This document shows positions 7,912-16,867 of a DNA stretch of 64,000 nt, one piece after another (position 1 is the first letter of the stretch; each line of letters starts with the position of its first letter). Location of the stretch: positions 2,418,001 to 2,482,000 of the forward strand of contig NZ_MDGQ01000005.1 in NCBI RefSeq assembly GCF_001747105.1, in the 5' to 3' direction. Source of the DNA: Roseivirga misakiensis (GTDB lineage: Bacteria; Bacteroidota; Bacteroidia; Cytophagales; Cyclobacteriaceae). Position numbers and translations under genes: made by a program. The notes under the pieces are model-generated. The model saw nothing but the letters and a program-made list of their open reading frames with translations. It was not told where the DNA came from and did no database searches.

Positions 7912-9020
7912 TCTGCCTGTTTTACATTATAATTTCTTCCCTTCCATTCGAATGTACCAAAGTTAGCAGCCACTCCGATATAAATAGCATAGAATGGATA
8001 CAATAGATAGCTAAAAAATGTCGGTAGCCAGTGAGTTCTTTGCCCAAGGGATCGTCTTACTGACCAAAGGAATATCAATTCGATCAACAACCGCAGAACA
8101 ACTAAACTTAGTGCTTGCCACGTAAAGTCATTTTTGAATAGAATGAGCCCGAGTAGTAGTATTTGTACTAATTGAATTAGGAACACAAACAAAGCGATCG
8201 CCATAGTAGAGCCTCTCTTGCCATAATTCCATTTACTTGCCCATCGCAAACGTTGTTGCTTAAAAAGTTGCCAAGATTCCATCGCAGCCGTTTTCACCAC
8301 CGCTTTTTTCGATTTGCAAAAAGCAATACCGTCAGTATATCGGTTCGCTACTTTATGCATTAAGAGTTCATCATCGCCAGATGGAGTACCACTAATGCCA
8401 TCAAAACCATTCACGTCAGAAAATACAGCTTTTCTATAGGCCAGATTTGCTCCATTTGCCATAGTAGGCTTGCCATGAAAAATCATGGTACCCCCTACTC
8501 CAATTAAGGCAGTAGACTCCATAGATTGCATGCGCTGCCAAAAACTATTCCCTTGTAGGCCAACTGGCCCCACTAGTAGTTTCACTTTCTCATCGTGAAA
8601 AGGAATAGTCATCTCTTTTAACCATTCTGAACTCATTTCACAATCTGCATCTGTCGTGATAATGAGTTCATTTGTACTTTCCGATATACCTAGCGCAAGG
8701 GCTGCCTTTTTTCCAACTCCCTTCTTCAAACTCAACAGACGATGTTTAAAGGAGACGTCTTGAAGCAAGTCTTCTAAGACAGAAGTGCCATTATCATCAG
8801 AATGATCGTCCACAAATAATACTTCAAAATCTGGGTGCGTTTGATTCTTTAAGCTAGAAACCAAGGGAGATAAGTTCTGAGCTTCATTTCTAAATGGAAT
8901 GACAACCGATACTGGGGCATATTTTGATTGATCCTTAAAGGCCTTTCCCCTAGCCCATAATGCTGTAAAGGCAATAATGAGGAGCAGGTAAATGGAATAG
9001 ACGAGGATTAAAACAATCAC
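7908..9020 (-). CDS. Membrane glycosyltransferase, family 2 (first gene of operon)
   Basis: A 370-residue GT2 protein with an N-terminal helix (about 2-20), a GT-A domain with VVIPFRNEAQNL, DDHSDD (about 72-77) and TTDADCE (about 120), an acceptor-site QQRLRW motif (about 232-237) and three C-terminal membrane segments. Start is a GTG at 9020, the only in-frame start that keeps the N-terminal helix. It opens a seven-gene overlapping minus-strand operon and is divergent from ruvC. Such proteins transfer sugars from nucleotide donors to lipid or polysaccharide acceptors at the inner membrane. It resembles the GT2 at 4730-5821 in design but is clearly diverged. Substrate unknown. Confidence 0.85.
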   Translation of the reverse strand: MIVLILVYSIYLLLIIAFTALWARGKAFKDQSKYAPVSVVIPFRNEAQNLSPLVSSLKNQTHPDFEVLFVDDHSDDNGTSVLEDLLQDVSFKHRLLSLKKGVGKKAALALGISESTNELIITTDADCEMSSEWLKEMTIPFHDEKVKLLVGPVGLQGNSFWQRMQSMESTALIGVGGTMIFHGKPTMANGANLAYRKAVFSDVNGFDGISGTPSGDDELLMHKVANRYTDGIAFCKSKKAVVKTAAMESWQLFKQQRLRWASKWNYGKRGSTMAIALFVFLIQLVQILLLGLILFKNDFTWQALSLVVLRLLIELIFLWSVRRSLGQRTHWLPTFFSYLLYPFYAIYIGVAANFGTFEWKGRNYNVKQAE

Positions 9021-9090
9021 ATACGAATAAATACGATTACAGTGTAATTATAAAATTACTGACTTATTGTATTCACTATATTGCGATCTG

Positions 9091-9642
9091 ATGGCAGTGA
9101 TTTCGGAGAAAATAGTTTTAGGTATAGACCCTGGCACAAGTGTGATGGGTTACGGACTATTGAAAATTACTGGCAAAAAGTTGTCTCTGCTCCAATACGG
9201 CGTTATCCATTTGAGTAAGTATTCTGGTCATGAATTAAAACTGAAAAAAATCTACGACAGGGTAAGTAGTATTATTGAGGATTTCGGGCCAGACGAAGTG
9301 GCGCTTGAAGCACCGTTTTTTGGAAAAAACGTGCAATCGATGCTCAAACTTGGCAGAGCTCAAGGGGTAGCCATGGCAGCGGCTTTGGCCAAAGAAATTC
9401 CAATTACAGAATATGCTCCTAAGAAAGTAAAACAGTCCGTGACAGGTAGCGGAACGGCATCCAAAGAACAAGTTGCGGCCATGCTCAAGACTTTGCTGAA
9501 CATAAAAGAAGCTCCAAAAATGCTTGATGCCACGGATGCTCTGGCAGTAGCAGTATGTCATCACTTTCAAAATGGCAGTCCACAAAGCCGAGCCAAAAGT
9601 TGGAAAAACTTTGTGAGTGATAACCCAGGAAGGGTGAAGTAG
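9091..9642 (+). CDS. ruvC: Crossover junction endodeoxyribonuclease RuvC
   Basis: Resolves Holliday junctions by paired nicking, working with RuvAB during recombination. From the ATG at 9091 the protein has 183 residues. An upstream TTG at 9067 would add eight residues that the family lacks, so I prefer the ATG. Acidic catalytic residues are visible in GIDPGTSVMGYG (Asp about residue 12), LEAPFF (Glu about 71) and DATDALAVAVCHH near the C-terminus. The gene is alone on the plus strand, divergent from the GT2 operon with about 70 nt between starts. Confidence 0.93.
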   Translation: MAVISEKIVLGIDPGTSVMGYGLLKITGKKLSLLQYGVIHLSKYSGHELKLKKIYDRVSSIIEDFGPDEVALEAPFFGKNVQSMLKLGRAQGVAMAAALAKEIPITEYAPKKVKQSVTGSGTASKEQVAAMLKTLLNIKEAPKMLDATDALAVAVCHHFQNGSPQSRAKSWKNFVSDNPGRVK

Positions 9643-9936
9643 TCATTTTTTTTCAGGGCTTTAGTAGATAGGCAAAAGCGAATTAAACCCTCAAAACCCG
9701 GGTCATTCCCTGCAATCGATATCATGCATTCATTCGCAGATCACTATGTACCTACTGGGTATGGATTTATATTGTATGGTATAAGCGACATTTTAGCATT
9801 TCAGGTTTGCGCAATCCCAAGATAATTCAACACTGTGTTGACCATATAGAATCTTGAACGGATTACATCTGATAGCACTTACTGCAAACCAACCTAAACC
9901 ATTTTTTAAACAGGTTGGAATAAACAGAAACCTAAC
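9643..9936. other. Intergenic spacer before the GT4 gene
   Basis: About 290 bases without a supportable gene. The only structure I see is the inverted repeat at 9889-9918, listed separately. No tRNA, clear terminator or good -33/-7 promoter was found. It probably holds the promoter and leader of the GT4 gene. Confidence 0.5.
9889..9918 (+). promoter_or_regulatory. Inverted repeat in the leader of the GT4 gene
   Basis: CCAACCT and AGGTTGG form a perfect 7-bp inverted repeat separated by 16 AT-rich bases, ending 18 nt before the ATG of the GT4 gene. It could be an operator or a leader hairpin that affects translation start. There is no T-run after it, so it is not a terminator. Confidence 0.35.
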
Positions 9937-11181
9937 ATGAGAATTGGAATTATCATTGGAAGAATTGGCGGCGTGGATGGTGTTGCTCTTGAAACGGAAA
10001 AATGGATCAGTGTACTGAAAAAGCTTGGGCATAAAGTCTTTATTATGTCCGGCGAGTTTGAGTCTTGGAAAATTGATCATGAACACGATTACTTATTCCC
10101 AGCTCTATCTTTCTTTTCTGTAGAAGCAGAATGGGGTCAAAGAAAAGCTTTTTTTCAACCCGATAATGACCCTGACCCGCTGCTCGATCATGTAGAAAAC
10201 GCATCTAATATGATTGAAAAGGCAATGAGGGATTGGGTAACCGAGAAAAAGATTGACGTTTTACTCTCAGAAAATGCATCGGCCTTACCTTGCCATTTAT
10301 CGATGGGTGTAGCCATTAAAAAACTCATCCAGAATACAGGCTTGCCGATCGTTACGCATGATCATGACTTCCACTGGGAAAGAGGTGAACGATACGTTTC
10401 GGTACATCCAGAAATCAATCAATACGTCGATGATAATTTCCCTTTGCTTTTACCTAATGTTAAGCATGCAGTAATCAATACGTTTGGCGTAGAAACCTTT
10501 AAAAACAGGTTTGACATTGACGCAACTTTGGTACCGAATGTCATGGACTTTAGTAGGTCTTATGGCATTCCGACAGAGGAGAATAAATTCTTTTTGAAAG
10601 ACGTCGGTGTTGCCCCAAATGAAATTGCCCTACTTCAAGTAACCAGAATTGTTAGGCGAAAAGGCATAGAAACGGCTATTTCCCTAATAGATAAGCTTCA
10701 AGATAAAAAGCTCAAGTTGGTCATTACTGGCAACAACAATGACGACGAAAATAAGGAGTACTACAACGAACTGATCGATCAAATACATGACCTCAATTTA
10801 TCCAGTCAAGTCATTTTTGCAGCACATAAAGTGCTAGATCACAAAGACCTTTCCGATGTGTATGCTCATGGCAGAGCTTGTACATATTTCAGCACCTATG
10901 AAGGATTTGGCAATGCTTTCGTAGAGTGCGTACTGGCCAAAAAACCAATCTTCGTCAATAACTATAAGCCTGTTTACATGCAGGACATTGGGAGCAAAGG
11001 TTTTGAAACCGTAATGATTGAAGACAGCAATTTGACCGATGAACATGTACGGCAAATGTCAGAGATCATTTACAACCCTGATCGGTGCCGAGAAATTGGA
11101 GAGTACAATTTCAAACTTGGCCAGCAACACTTCTCTTTCGATGTACTGGAGTCAAAACTCCAGCATCTATTCACATTTTAA
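9937..11181 (+). CDS. Glycosyltransferase family 4, resembling mannosylglucosylglycerate synthase-type enzymes
   Basis: A 414-residue retaining GT-B glycosyltransferase, cytoplasmic. The N-terminal domain opens with GRIGGVDGVALETEKW (about residues 8-23), which positions the acceptor, and has THDHDFHWERG near 140-150. The C-terminal donor domain shows RIVRRKGIETAI (about 232) and the E-x7-E motif YEGFGNAFVE with Glu322 and Glu330. The N-terminal signature reminds me of GT4 enzymes that build glucosylglycerate-type solutes, but I cannot confirm the substrate. It lies 18 nt before a giant gene whose N-terminal domain shares the same two signatures (DG-I-x-V-ETEK and HDF-Y-WE), so the two were probably duplicated and act on related sugars. 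Confidence 0.85.
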   Translation: MRIGIIIGRIGGVDGVALETEKWISVLKKLGHKVFIMSGEFESWKIDHEHDYLFPALSFFSVEAEWGQRKAFFQPDNDPDPLLDHVENASNMIEKAMRDWVTEKKIDVLLSENASALPCHLSMGVAIKKLIQNTGLPIVTHDHDFHWERGERYVSVHPEINQYVDDNFPLLLPNVKHAVINTFGVETFKNRFDIDATLVPNVMDFSRSYGIPTEENKFFLKDVGVAPNEIALLQVTRIVRRKGIETAISLIDKLQDKKLKLVITGNNNDDENKEYYNELIDQIHDLNLSSQVIFAAHKVLDHKDLSDVYAHGRACTYFSTYEGFGNAFVECVLAKKPIFVNNYKPVYMQDIGSKGFETVMIEDSNLTDEHVRQMSEIIYNPDRCREIGEYNFKLGQQHFSFDVLESKLQHLFTF

Positions 11182-11199
11182 GTCACCAAAAAAACAAGA

Positions 11200-14100
11200 A
11201 TGATAAAAAATAAATCGAAGATCAACGGCCTAATAGAACAACTCCACAATGAAAAAATAGGCACTTGGTTTGATCTGGGTTTATTCATTGACAGATTCAA
11301 AGAGCAACAATCAAAAGCATCTTTTAAAGGAGATTCAAACTCTTTTGACACTTACATTCAAACTGGAGGAGTAGCCTTTCTCACATTCTACTTCACCATA
11401 GATGGCATTACAGTAGAAACTGAAAAGTACGCTAAAACTTTCAAGAGTATATACCCTGACATCCCCATTCATTTTATAGCTGGAGATATTAAACCAGAGG
11501 CTGATGAACTGATTCCGGGTACTGCTTTTAAAAAAGTAATCCCAGAAATGGAGGCCTTCGATGCATGGCCCCTCTACGAGGATTTCTTTAAAATCAAGAT
11601 GGAACGTGGCAGTACGGCATACAACCAGCTAATCGGAAAACTTTGGGCTGAAGTGCTCGTGTTAGTCAAAAAACTGGGCACTTACATTGAAGAAAATAAT
11701 ATTTCATTGCTCTACTTGATCAATGTTTGCTCTAACCCTGGCAATGTATCGTTAGCCATAGCCACAGTACTGATATCTGAGCACTTAGGGCTACCTGTGA
11801 TCAATAACAATCATGATTTTTATTGGGAGGGCGGTAACAGAGAAATTGAACGAAAGAAAAAGGGGCTAAAAAAAGGGCCTCGTGATTTCTTCTTCCACAA
11901 TGCCCATGTTGGTGAGTTCTTTTCGGTCATCGAAATGATTTACCCTTGGGAAAGTAGATCTTGGATGAATGTGAACATCAACCAAATTCAACAGAATCAC
12001 CTCATTGAAAAAAACGGTCACAACCCAGCAAATGTAGCTTTAATTGGCACTGCTGTAGATACTAAGCTACATCAGATGAGCAAGCGTGATATTATCAAAG
12101 CGTTTATGCAGGTTTCTACCATTTTTGCGAATAAAAAAGATACTATTACTGTACATGCAGCGGTAAAACACACCAATAGCGAACGTTCACTTAAACCAAT
12201 TCTTCTCGGCCATAAGACAATCCAAGAATTCGATTTTGTCAATAACAACATCGTCTTTTTGCAGCCTACAAGAGTGATTAGCAGAAAATCCATTGAGCTC
12301 AATTTCAAGCTTATCAAACGACTGTTTTCTTACGATGCCTTTACTGAAAAATTCATCACTAACCCTCAGTTAAAGCTCTCGCTAATTGTATCAGGACCAA
12401 TTCCTCACGGACAGCAAGGTTATTACAGCGCGCTGAAGTCTGATTTTGAAGCCTTTTTAAACCAGTTACCCAAACAGTTTAAGTCAAGGGTGCTTTTAGG
12501 CTTTTTATTTAGCGAATTCGATAAAAACGAGTTCAAGAAAAAATTCAAAAAACCATTAGATATCGAGCAACTCTACGATGTTGCCTCCTTGATCCTTTTA
12601 CCAAGCCAGACAGAAGGTAGAGGACTACCAATTATAGAGGCTGCCGCCTGCGGTACGCCTATTTTCTGCCGCCAATATGAGCCGCGAGAAGTCTATGACG
12701 AGGTAATCGGCCGTCACCTTGATAAATCTTTAAGACTTAATGTTTTGGAATTTAAGGGTGCTAAAGTTCCGAAAAGATTGGCTGAAAAAATTTGTGACCA
12801 TGTGTTCTACCCGCAGAATCGGATGGTAGATGTTACGCATAACAGAAACGTGATCATCAAAAGGTATAGCATTGAAGCGCTGCAAAAGAATATGCAATCC
12901 ATTCTAACCAGATTGCACATTCAGCTCAAAGAAATATCTGAAGAAGTCAACCCACAGGTAGTTAAACTCTTAAATCGCTATCAAGAAATTGTCAATTTTG
13001 AAAACGATGATCTAAAGGCTATCCTCAATAAAGAAACCAGACACTATCTACCTGGTTATGGTCGATTGTCGTTTATGATTTACTTAAAATCCCTCATTGA
13101 CCCAAGTTTTTTTAGAGTGGAAGAACAACTCATTCGAGGAAAAATCATGAGTTACGCTCGTATGATGGAAAGCGATATTCCAGACGCTGTCAATAAAAAC
13201 TTATCCCTTACCCATGATTACTATAACGCCATAGATGACATCTTTAAGTATGTAGATGGCACTTCTGAATTAAGGCACGATCATGCGCTAGCCTACAGAC
13301 ATAGAAATAAAAAATCGTTCGCTTACCAAGCATTTACATTTCAAGAATTGACAGGTTTGGTGAACATGATCTACAGTGATGTTTTTAAGCCGACGCATTT
13401 AACTGACTTGACCCTAGCCCCACAATTCTTCGCCGATTGGGAATTAGCATTATTTCAATTGACCAATAGTGAGTTTTTAGGCATTGATGATAGAAAAACG
13501 CTCACTCAAAAATTAAAGAATAACGTACCAAAAAGTTATTTCCCTGGCCGCTATATTAAGCACGAACTGGAATACTTCGTCCTACAACCTATCCGTTCTC
13601 AGCTTCGATTAACGATTGAAGAAGAGTTAACGAAAGAAGTTCTGGACCTTAAAGGGCATGGACTGGAAAAAGTCTACATTTTCATTCACGAACCAAGGCT
13701 AACGAAGTGGTTTTCTAGTGCAAACATTAAGGAATATCTGGAAAGCGATAAAGAACCTGAGCTCGGCCTTTTATACAAAGCTGGCATCGTACAGATTGTT
13801 GAAACCAAGCAATGGTCGGAAGGAGTTCATTTCCCACAAATGGGTGCTAAGGCCATTAAGGTTTTACGCGAGATAAAAGCCTCGAAAGGCTTCATTATAA
13901 CGAATGGAGAATATGCCGCTATGATGACGGATACTATAGAAATCGATCACTTCCACATCGGTAAAGTATTAGACAACATGACGGCCAAAATCATGGGTAT
14001 ACCAAAAGGTAGTGGTTTTATTCAGTTTGTCCCGTCGGGCGTGAGAACCACCTTGGCCTACCCTACACCGGTCCAAACGGCCAAGGATTTTGAATTGGCC

Positions 14101-15390
14101 TTGAAGAGTGATTTATATAATGATCTAAAAGCTAAAATGGGTGAAGAAACCCTGCTGAAAGTTATTTCGAAAGACGCTATTGAGAATGGCACACCAATTA
14201 ATAAACTCCTGAACAAGCTGAGCGAAAACTTAAATGGCGAAAAGATTCAAGAGAAGGTAAAATCTTCTTTTGCCGGTGGTGTATATGCCGATGGCCTGCC
14301 TTGGAGTGGTGTTATCGCCGAGGTGGATACAAAACAACATTTATGGCGTTTTGCTGCTCACATCGCCAACGATAAACCAAAAAACGTTCCAGCACTCATC
14401 AAAGAGTATAAGAAAAAAAGCCATAACCCGCATAAAATAGAACTCGCCTGGAATGGTGGATATATTCTTAATCCAGAACTCGTCGGGAAACTAGGCCTAC
14501 CAGAAACCTATATTGGCTCACCGCTGGGTTTGCTGATTATGAATGGCAAGGTTTTCTGTCCACCGCTTTTTAACAAACCTGCCTTTATTATATACAAGGA
14601 TGGTACTGTAGACATAAGACGCGTCAATTGTACAGCCGGACTCCGTGTTAAGAGTGTCAAGCAAACTCTTGATTTTCAGGCAGAATTTTATAATCGCCAT
14701 AGCAAAACTGCCCCATGTTTCTATGACCTTTCTTACAGCGATGAAACGATCAAGGCCGATGGAAATACTATCGTGAGAATTGCAGGAAATACGGTTAAAG
14801 AAGTCATCAGTACTTCCGAAAATGAATCAGTTAATATAATTCCCGTTGGCATAACCTTATCTATTCCAGCTAATTTGTTTTCCACCGACGACTTTATAGT
14901 AGGCAAAGCTCTCAATATAGAATTAGTGGAACCTGAGACTTCTCCTTTCCGATGGGATGAAATATCCTATGCGATAGAGGCCGGCCCTATGTTGATTGAT
15001 CAGGGCAAACAAATATTAAATATGGAAGTCGAGGGTTGGAAAACTACCAATTCTATTAAAACACAAGCCGCCAGATTGGATTTCACCGATATGCGAGGCC
15101 CTAAAATTGCCGTTGGCATTACCAAAGCAGGCCAGCTAATGGTTTTGATGGTCAATGGAAGAATTCGCGAATCAGTTGGTGCCACTCACTTTGATATGGC
15201 CGATATTTTAATGAAGTATGGGATGCATAAAGCCATGGGGTTCGATCCGGGCGGGAGCAGTACCCTCGTAGTCGATGACAAAATCATGAATATTTCCCCC
15301 TACAACAAAAACTATGAGTCTGACATTTACTCTTTACCACCAGAACCTCGATTTGTAGCCAATGCAATCATGGGCTGGGTTGAATCCTAA
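11200..15390 (+). CDS. 1396-residue fusion: GT4 glycosyltransferase + unknown middle region + phosphodiester glycosidase (NAGPA) domain
   Basis: Three regions are visible. Residues about 45-600 form a GT-B glycosyltransferase with DGITVETEK (68-76), NNNHDFYWEGG (202-212), a donor-site RVISRK and an E-x7-E motif (Glu472 and Glu480 in TEGRGLPIIE). Residues about 600-1015 are mostly helical, unlike anything I recognise. Residues about 1020-1395 match the phosphodiester glycosidase family (the NAGPA domain of the mammalian mannose-6-phosphate uncovering enzyme), with AWNGGY, AIEAGPMLI and the hallmark GFDPGGSSTLVV (about 1347-1358). No signal peptide or membrane helix is seen, so the protein is predicted to be cytoplasmic, unusual for NAGPA-type hydrolases. 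It may transfer a sugar and process a sugar-phosphodiester; the product is unknown. Confidence 0.8.
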   Translation: MIKNKSKINGLIEQLHNEKIGTWFDLGLFIDRFKEQQSKASFKGDSNSFDTYIQTGGVAFLTFYFTIDGITVETEKYAKTFKSIYPDIPIHFIAGDIKPEADELIPGTAFKKVIPEMEAFDAWPLYEDFFKIKMERGSTAYNQLIGKLWAEVLVLVKKLGTYIEENNISLLYLINVCSNPGNVSLAIATVLISEHLGLPVINNNHDFYWEGGNREIERKKKGLKKGPRDFFFHNAHVGEFFSVIEMIYPWESRSWMNVNINQIQQNHLIEKNGHNPANVALIGTAVDTKLHQMSKRDIIKAFMQVSTIFANKKDTITVHAAVKHTNSERSLKPILLGHKTIQEFDFVNNNIVFLQPTRVISRKSIELNFKLIKRLFSYDAFTEKFITNPQLKLSLIVSGPIPHGQQGYYSALKSDFEAFLNQLPKQFKSRVLLGFLFSEFDKNEFKKKFKKPLDIEQLYDVASLILLPSQTEGRGLPIIEAAACGTPIFCRQYEPREVYDEVIGRHLDKSLRLNVLEFKGAKVPKRLAEKICDHVFYPQNRMVDVTHNRNVIIKRYSIEALQKNMQSILTRLHIQLKEISEEVNPQVVKLLNRYQEIVNFENDDLKAILNKETRHYLPGYGRLSFMIYLKSLIDPSFFRVEEQLIRGKIMSYARMMESDIPDAVNKNLSLTHDYYNAIDDIFKYVDGTSELRHDHALAYRHRNKKSFAYQAFTFQELTGLVNMIYSDVFKPTHLTDLTLAPQFFADWELALFQLTNSEFLGIDDRKTLTQKLKNNVPKSYFPGRYIKHELEYFVLQPIRSQLRLTIEEELTKEVLDLKGHGLEKVYIFIHEPRLTKWFSSANIKEYLESDKEPELGLLYKAGIVQIVETKQWSEGVHFPQMGAKAIKVLREIKASKGFIITNGEYAAMMTDTIEIDHFHIGKVLDNMTAKIMGIPKGSGFIQFVPSGVRTTLAYPTPVQTAKDFELALKSDLYNDLKAKMGEETLLKVISKDAIENGTPINKLLNKLSENLNGEKIQEKVKSSFAGGVYADGLPWSGVIAEVDTKQHLWRFAAHIANDKPKNVPALIKEYKKKSHNPHKIELAWNGGYILNPELVGKLGLPETYIGSPLGLLIMNGKVFCPPLFNKPAFIIYKDGTVDIRRVNCTAGLRVKSVKQTLDFQAEFYNRHSKTAPCFYDLSYSDETIKADGNTIVRIAGNTVKEVISTSENESVNIIPVGITLSIPANLFSTDDFIVGKALNIELVEPETSPFRWDEISYAIEAGPMLIDQGKQILNMEVEGWKTTNSIKTQAARLDFTDMRGPKIAVGITKAGQLMVLMVNGRIRESVGATHFDMADILMKYGMHKAMGFDPGGSSTLVVDDKIMNISPYNKNYESDIYSLPPEPRFVANAIMGWVES

Positions 15391-15557
15391 AACAGGTAAA
15401 AAGGATTTGACTTATCAAACCAAAACCAAGTCGTAGTTTTTTCAGTATAAGTAAAAAGTTTAGATCGTGTTTTGGATGCAAAATCAGTATCTCAATACCT
15501 ATTCTAGGCATAATTATTGTTTAAAATTCAACCAATTCTTAAACCATAATATTATTT

Positions 15558-15860
15558 ATGAAGAGCTTAAAAACACACCTCGCATTATTCACTTTATTCT
15601 CATTTTTCTTTCTGGCTAGTTGTGGCGAAGACGTTGTTACGGATCGCGAACAAATGCAGACAGAACTCCAAGCAGCAATTAATGAATTTCGAATCGATAA
15701 CATCACGATCCATTTCGGTGAGACTTCAATCCTCTTTAACCAAGAAGACTTTAGTCTCGAAAATGGCTTCTTGGTAATTGATGGAAATCGCAAGTATGAC
15801 CTAGATAAAGTAAGGAGGTATGATGTAAACCGTACCAGCATGACGATTTACTTCCTCTAA
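15558..15860 (+). CDS. Small lipoprotein, unknown function
   Basis: A 100-residue protein with a short positive start, a hydrophobic stretch and a lipobox FLASC at about residues 19-23, so it should be lipid-anchored after signal peptidase II cleavage. The mature part is about 78 residues, polar, without motifs I recognise; its end (RYDVNRTSMTIYFL) looks beta-rich. It follows the giant fusion gene by about 170 nt on the same strand, and the HIT gene converges on it 9 nt later. No function can be given. Confidence 0.7.
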   Translation: MKSLKTHLALFTLFSFFFLASCGEDVVTDREQMQTELQAAINEFRIDNITIHFGETSILFNQEDFSLENGFLVIDGNRKYDLDKVRRYDVNRTSMTIYFL

Positions 15861-15869
15861 TGAAAAGAA

Positions 15870-16262
15870 TCAGACTTCTGATCTGATTTTCACGGCAATT
15901 TCTTCAAAGTTCTCAGGGCTCAGATTTAGCTTTGGGCGGCTGAAATCGATATCACTCATGCTATGCAGCGGAATAAGATGTATATGAGCATGTGGGACTT
16001 CTATGCCAATTACAGCTACCCCAACTCTTAAACAGGGTATAGCCTTTTCTATGGCCTGAGCCACTTTGTGCGTGAATGCTTGTAATTTGAGGTAAGTATC
16101 TTCATCCAAATCAAACAATTTATCCACCTCTAACTTTGGCACTACTAAAGTGTGTCCTTCATTAAGTGGGTTAATGTCTAAAAATGCTATTGCATCATCA
16201 TTTTCAGCGATGATGTAACCTGGTATTTCTCTTTGAATAATTCGGGTGAAGATACTCGGCAT
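15870..16262 (-). CDS. HIT-family nucleotide hydrolase
   Basis: A 130-residue histidine-triad protein (HINT/Fhit-like). The catalytic HxHxH motif is HAHIHLIPL (about residues 96-104), and the fold-defining segment FLDINPLNEGHTLVVPK (about 27-43) is intact. These proteins hydrolyse adenosine phosphoramidates or dinucleotides in the cytoplasm. The gene starts 1 nt after the greA stop codon on the same strand, so the two are one transcript. Confidence 0.93.
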   Translation of the reverse strand: MPSIFTRIIQREIPGYIIAENDDAIAFLDINPLNEGHTLVVPKLEVDKLFDLDEDTYLKLQAFTHKVAQAIEKAIPCLRVGVAVIGIEVPHAHIHLIPLHSMSDIDFSRPKLNLSPENFEEIAVKIRSEV

Positions 16263-16263
16263 C

Positions 16264-16740
16264 TTACTCTAAAGTAATCTCAAGGATTTCGAATTCCATT
16301 TTACCTGCTGGTGCTACTACTTCAGCAACTTCCCCAACCTTCTTATTTAGGATACCTTTCCCAATAGGTGACTCGTAAGAGATTTTACCACTTTTTAAAT
16401 CAGCCTCTTTTTCAGAAACTAACGTGTATTTAACCTCCATGCCATTCTTTAGATTTTTAATCTTGACTGTAGAGAGTATTGAAACCTTGGAAAGGTCTAC
16501 ATCTTCTTGTTTTTTAATTCGAGCATTACCAATCACGGTACCAAGCTCCGCAATTCGCATTTCCATTAATCCTTGAGCGTCTTTCGCTGCATCGTATTCA
16601 GCATTTTCACTCAAATCACCTTTATCTCTGGCCTCAGCAATTTGCTTAGACATATCGGCTCTTCCCTTTGTCTTTAACTCATGCAACTCATCTTTCAATC
16701 GCTGCAATCCCTCTTCAGTGTAATAACTGACACCTGCCAT
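16264..16740 (-). CDS. greA: Transcription elongation factor GreA
   Basis: A 158-residue GreA. The N-terminal coiled coil carries the acidic tip (DLSENAEYDAAKD, about residues 42-54) that enters the RNA polymerase secondary channel to stimulate cleavage of backtracked RNA. The C-terminal FKBP-like domain includes SYESPIGKGILNKKVGE. Length is normal for the family. It heads a two-gene unit with the HIT gene and follows a terminator that ends the mgtE/ksgA operon. Confidence 0.96.
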   Translation of the reverse strand: MAGVSYYTEEGLQRLKDELHELKTKGRADMSKQIAEARDKGDLSENAEYDAAKDAQGLMEMRIAELGTVIGNARIKKQEDVDLSKVSILSTVKIKNLKNGMEVKYTLVSEKEADLKSGKISYESPIGKGILNKKVGEVAEVVAPAGKMEFEILEITLE

Positions 16741-16800
16741 AATTCTAAATTTTGTATTCTATAAACAATGAACGGCCTCGAATGAAACCGTTTCCTTTAA

Positions 16801-16828
16801 ACAAATAAAATCGCCGTATCAGGCGATT
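16801..16828 (-). terminator. Terminator of the ksgA-mgtE-dehydrogenase operon
   Basis: AATCGCC and GGCGATT form a 7-bp stem with a 6-nt loop. On the minus strand the hairpin is followed by a T-rich tract (TTTTATTT). It lies about 40 nt after the stop codon of the 2-hydroxyacid dehydrogenase gene and before greA. Confidence 0.75.
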
Positions 16829-16867
16829 AGACTTCAAATTTAGCTAAAATTTACTAAACCTTAAAGT

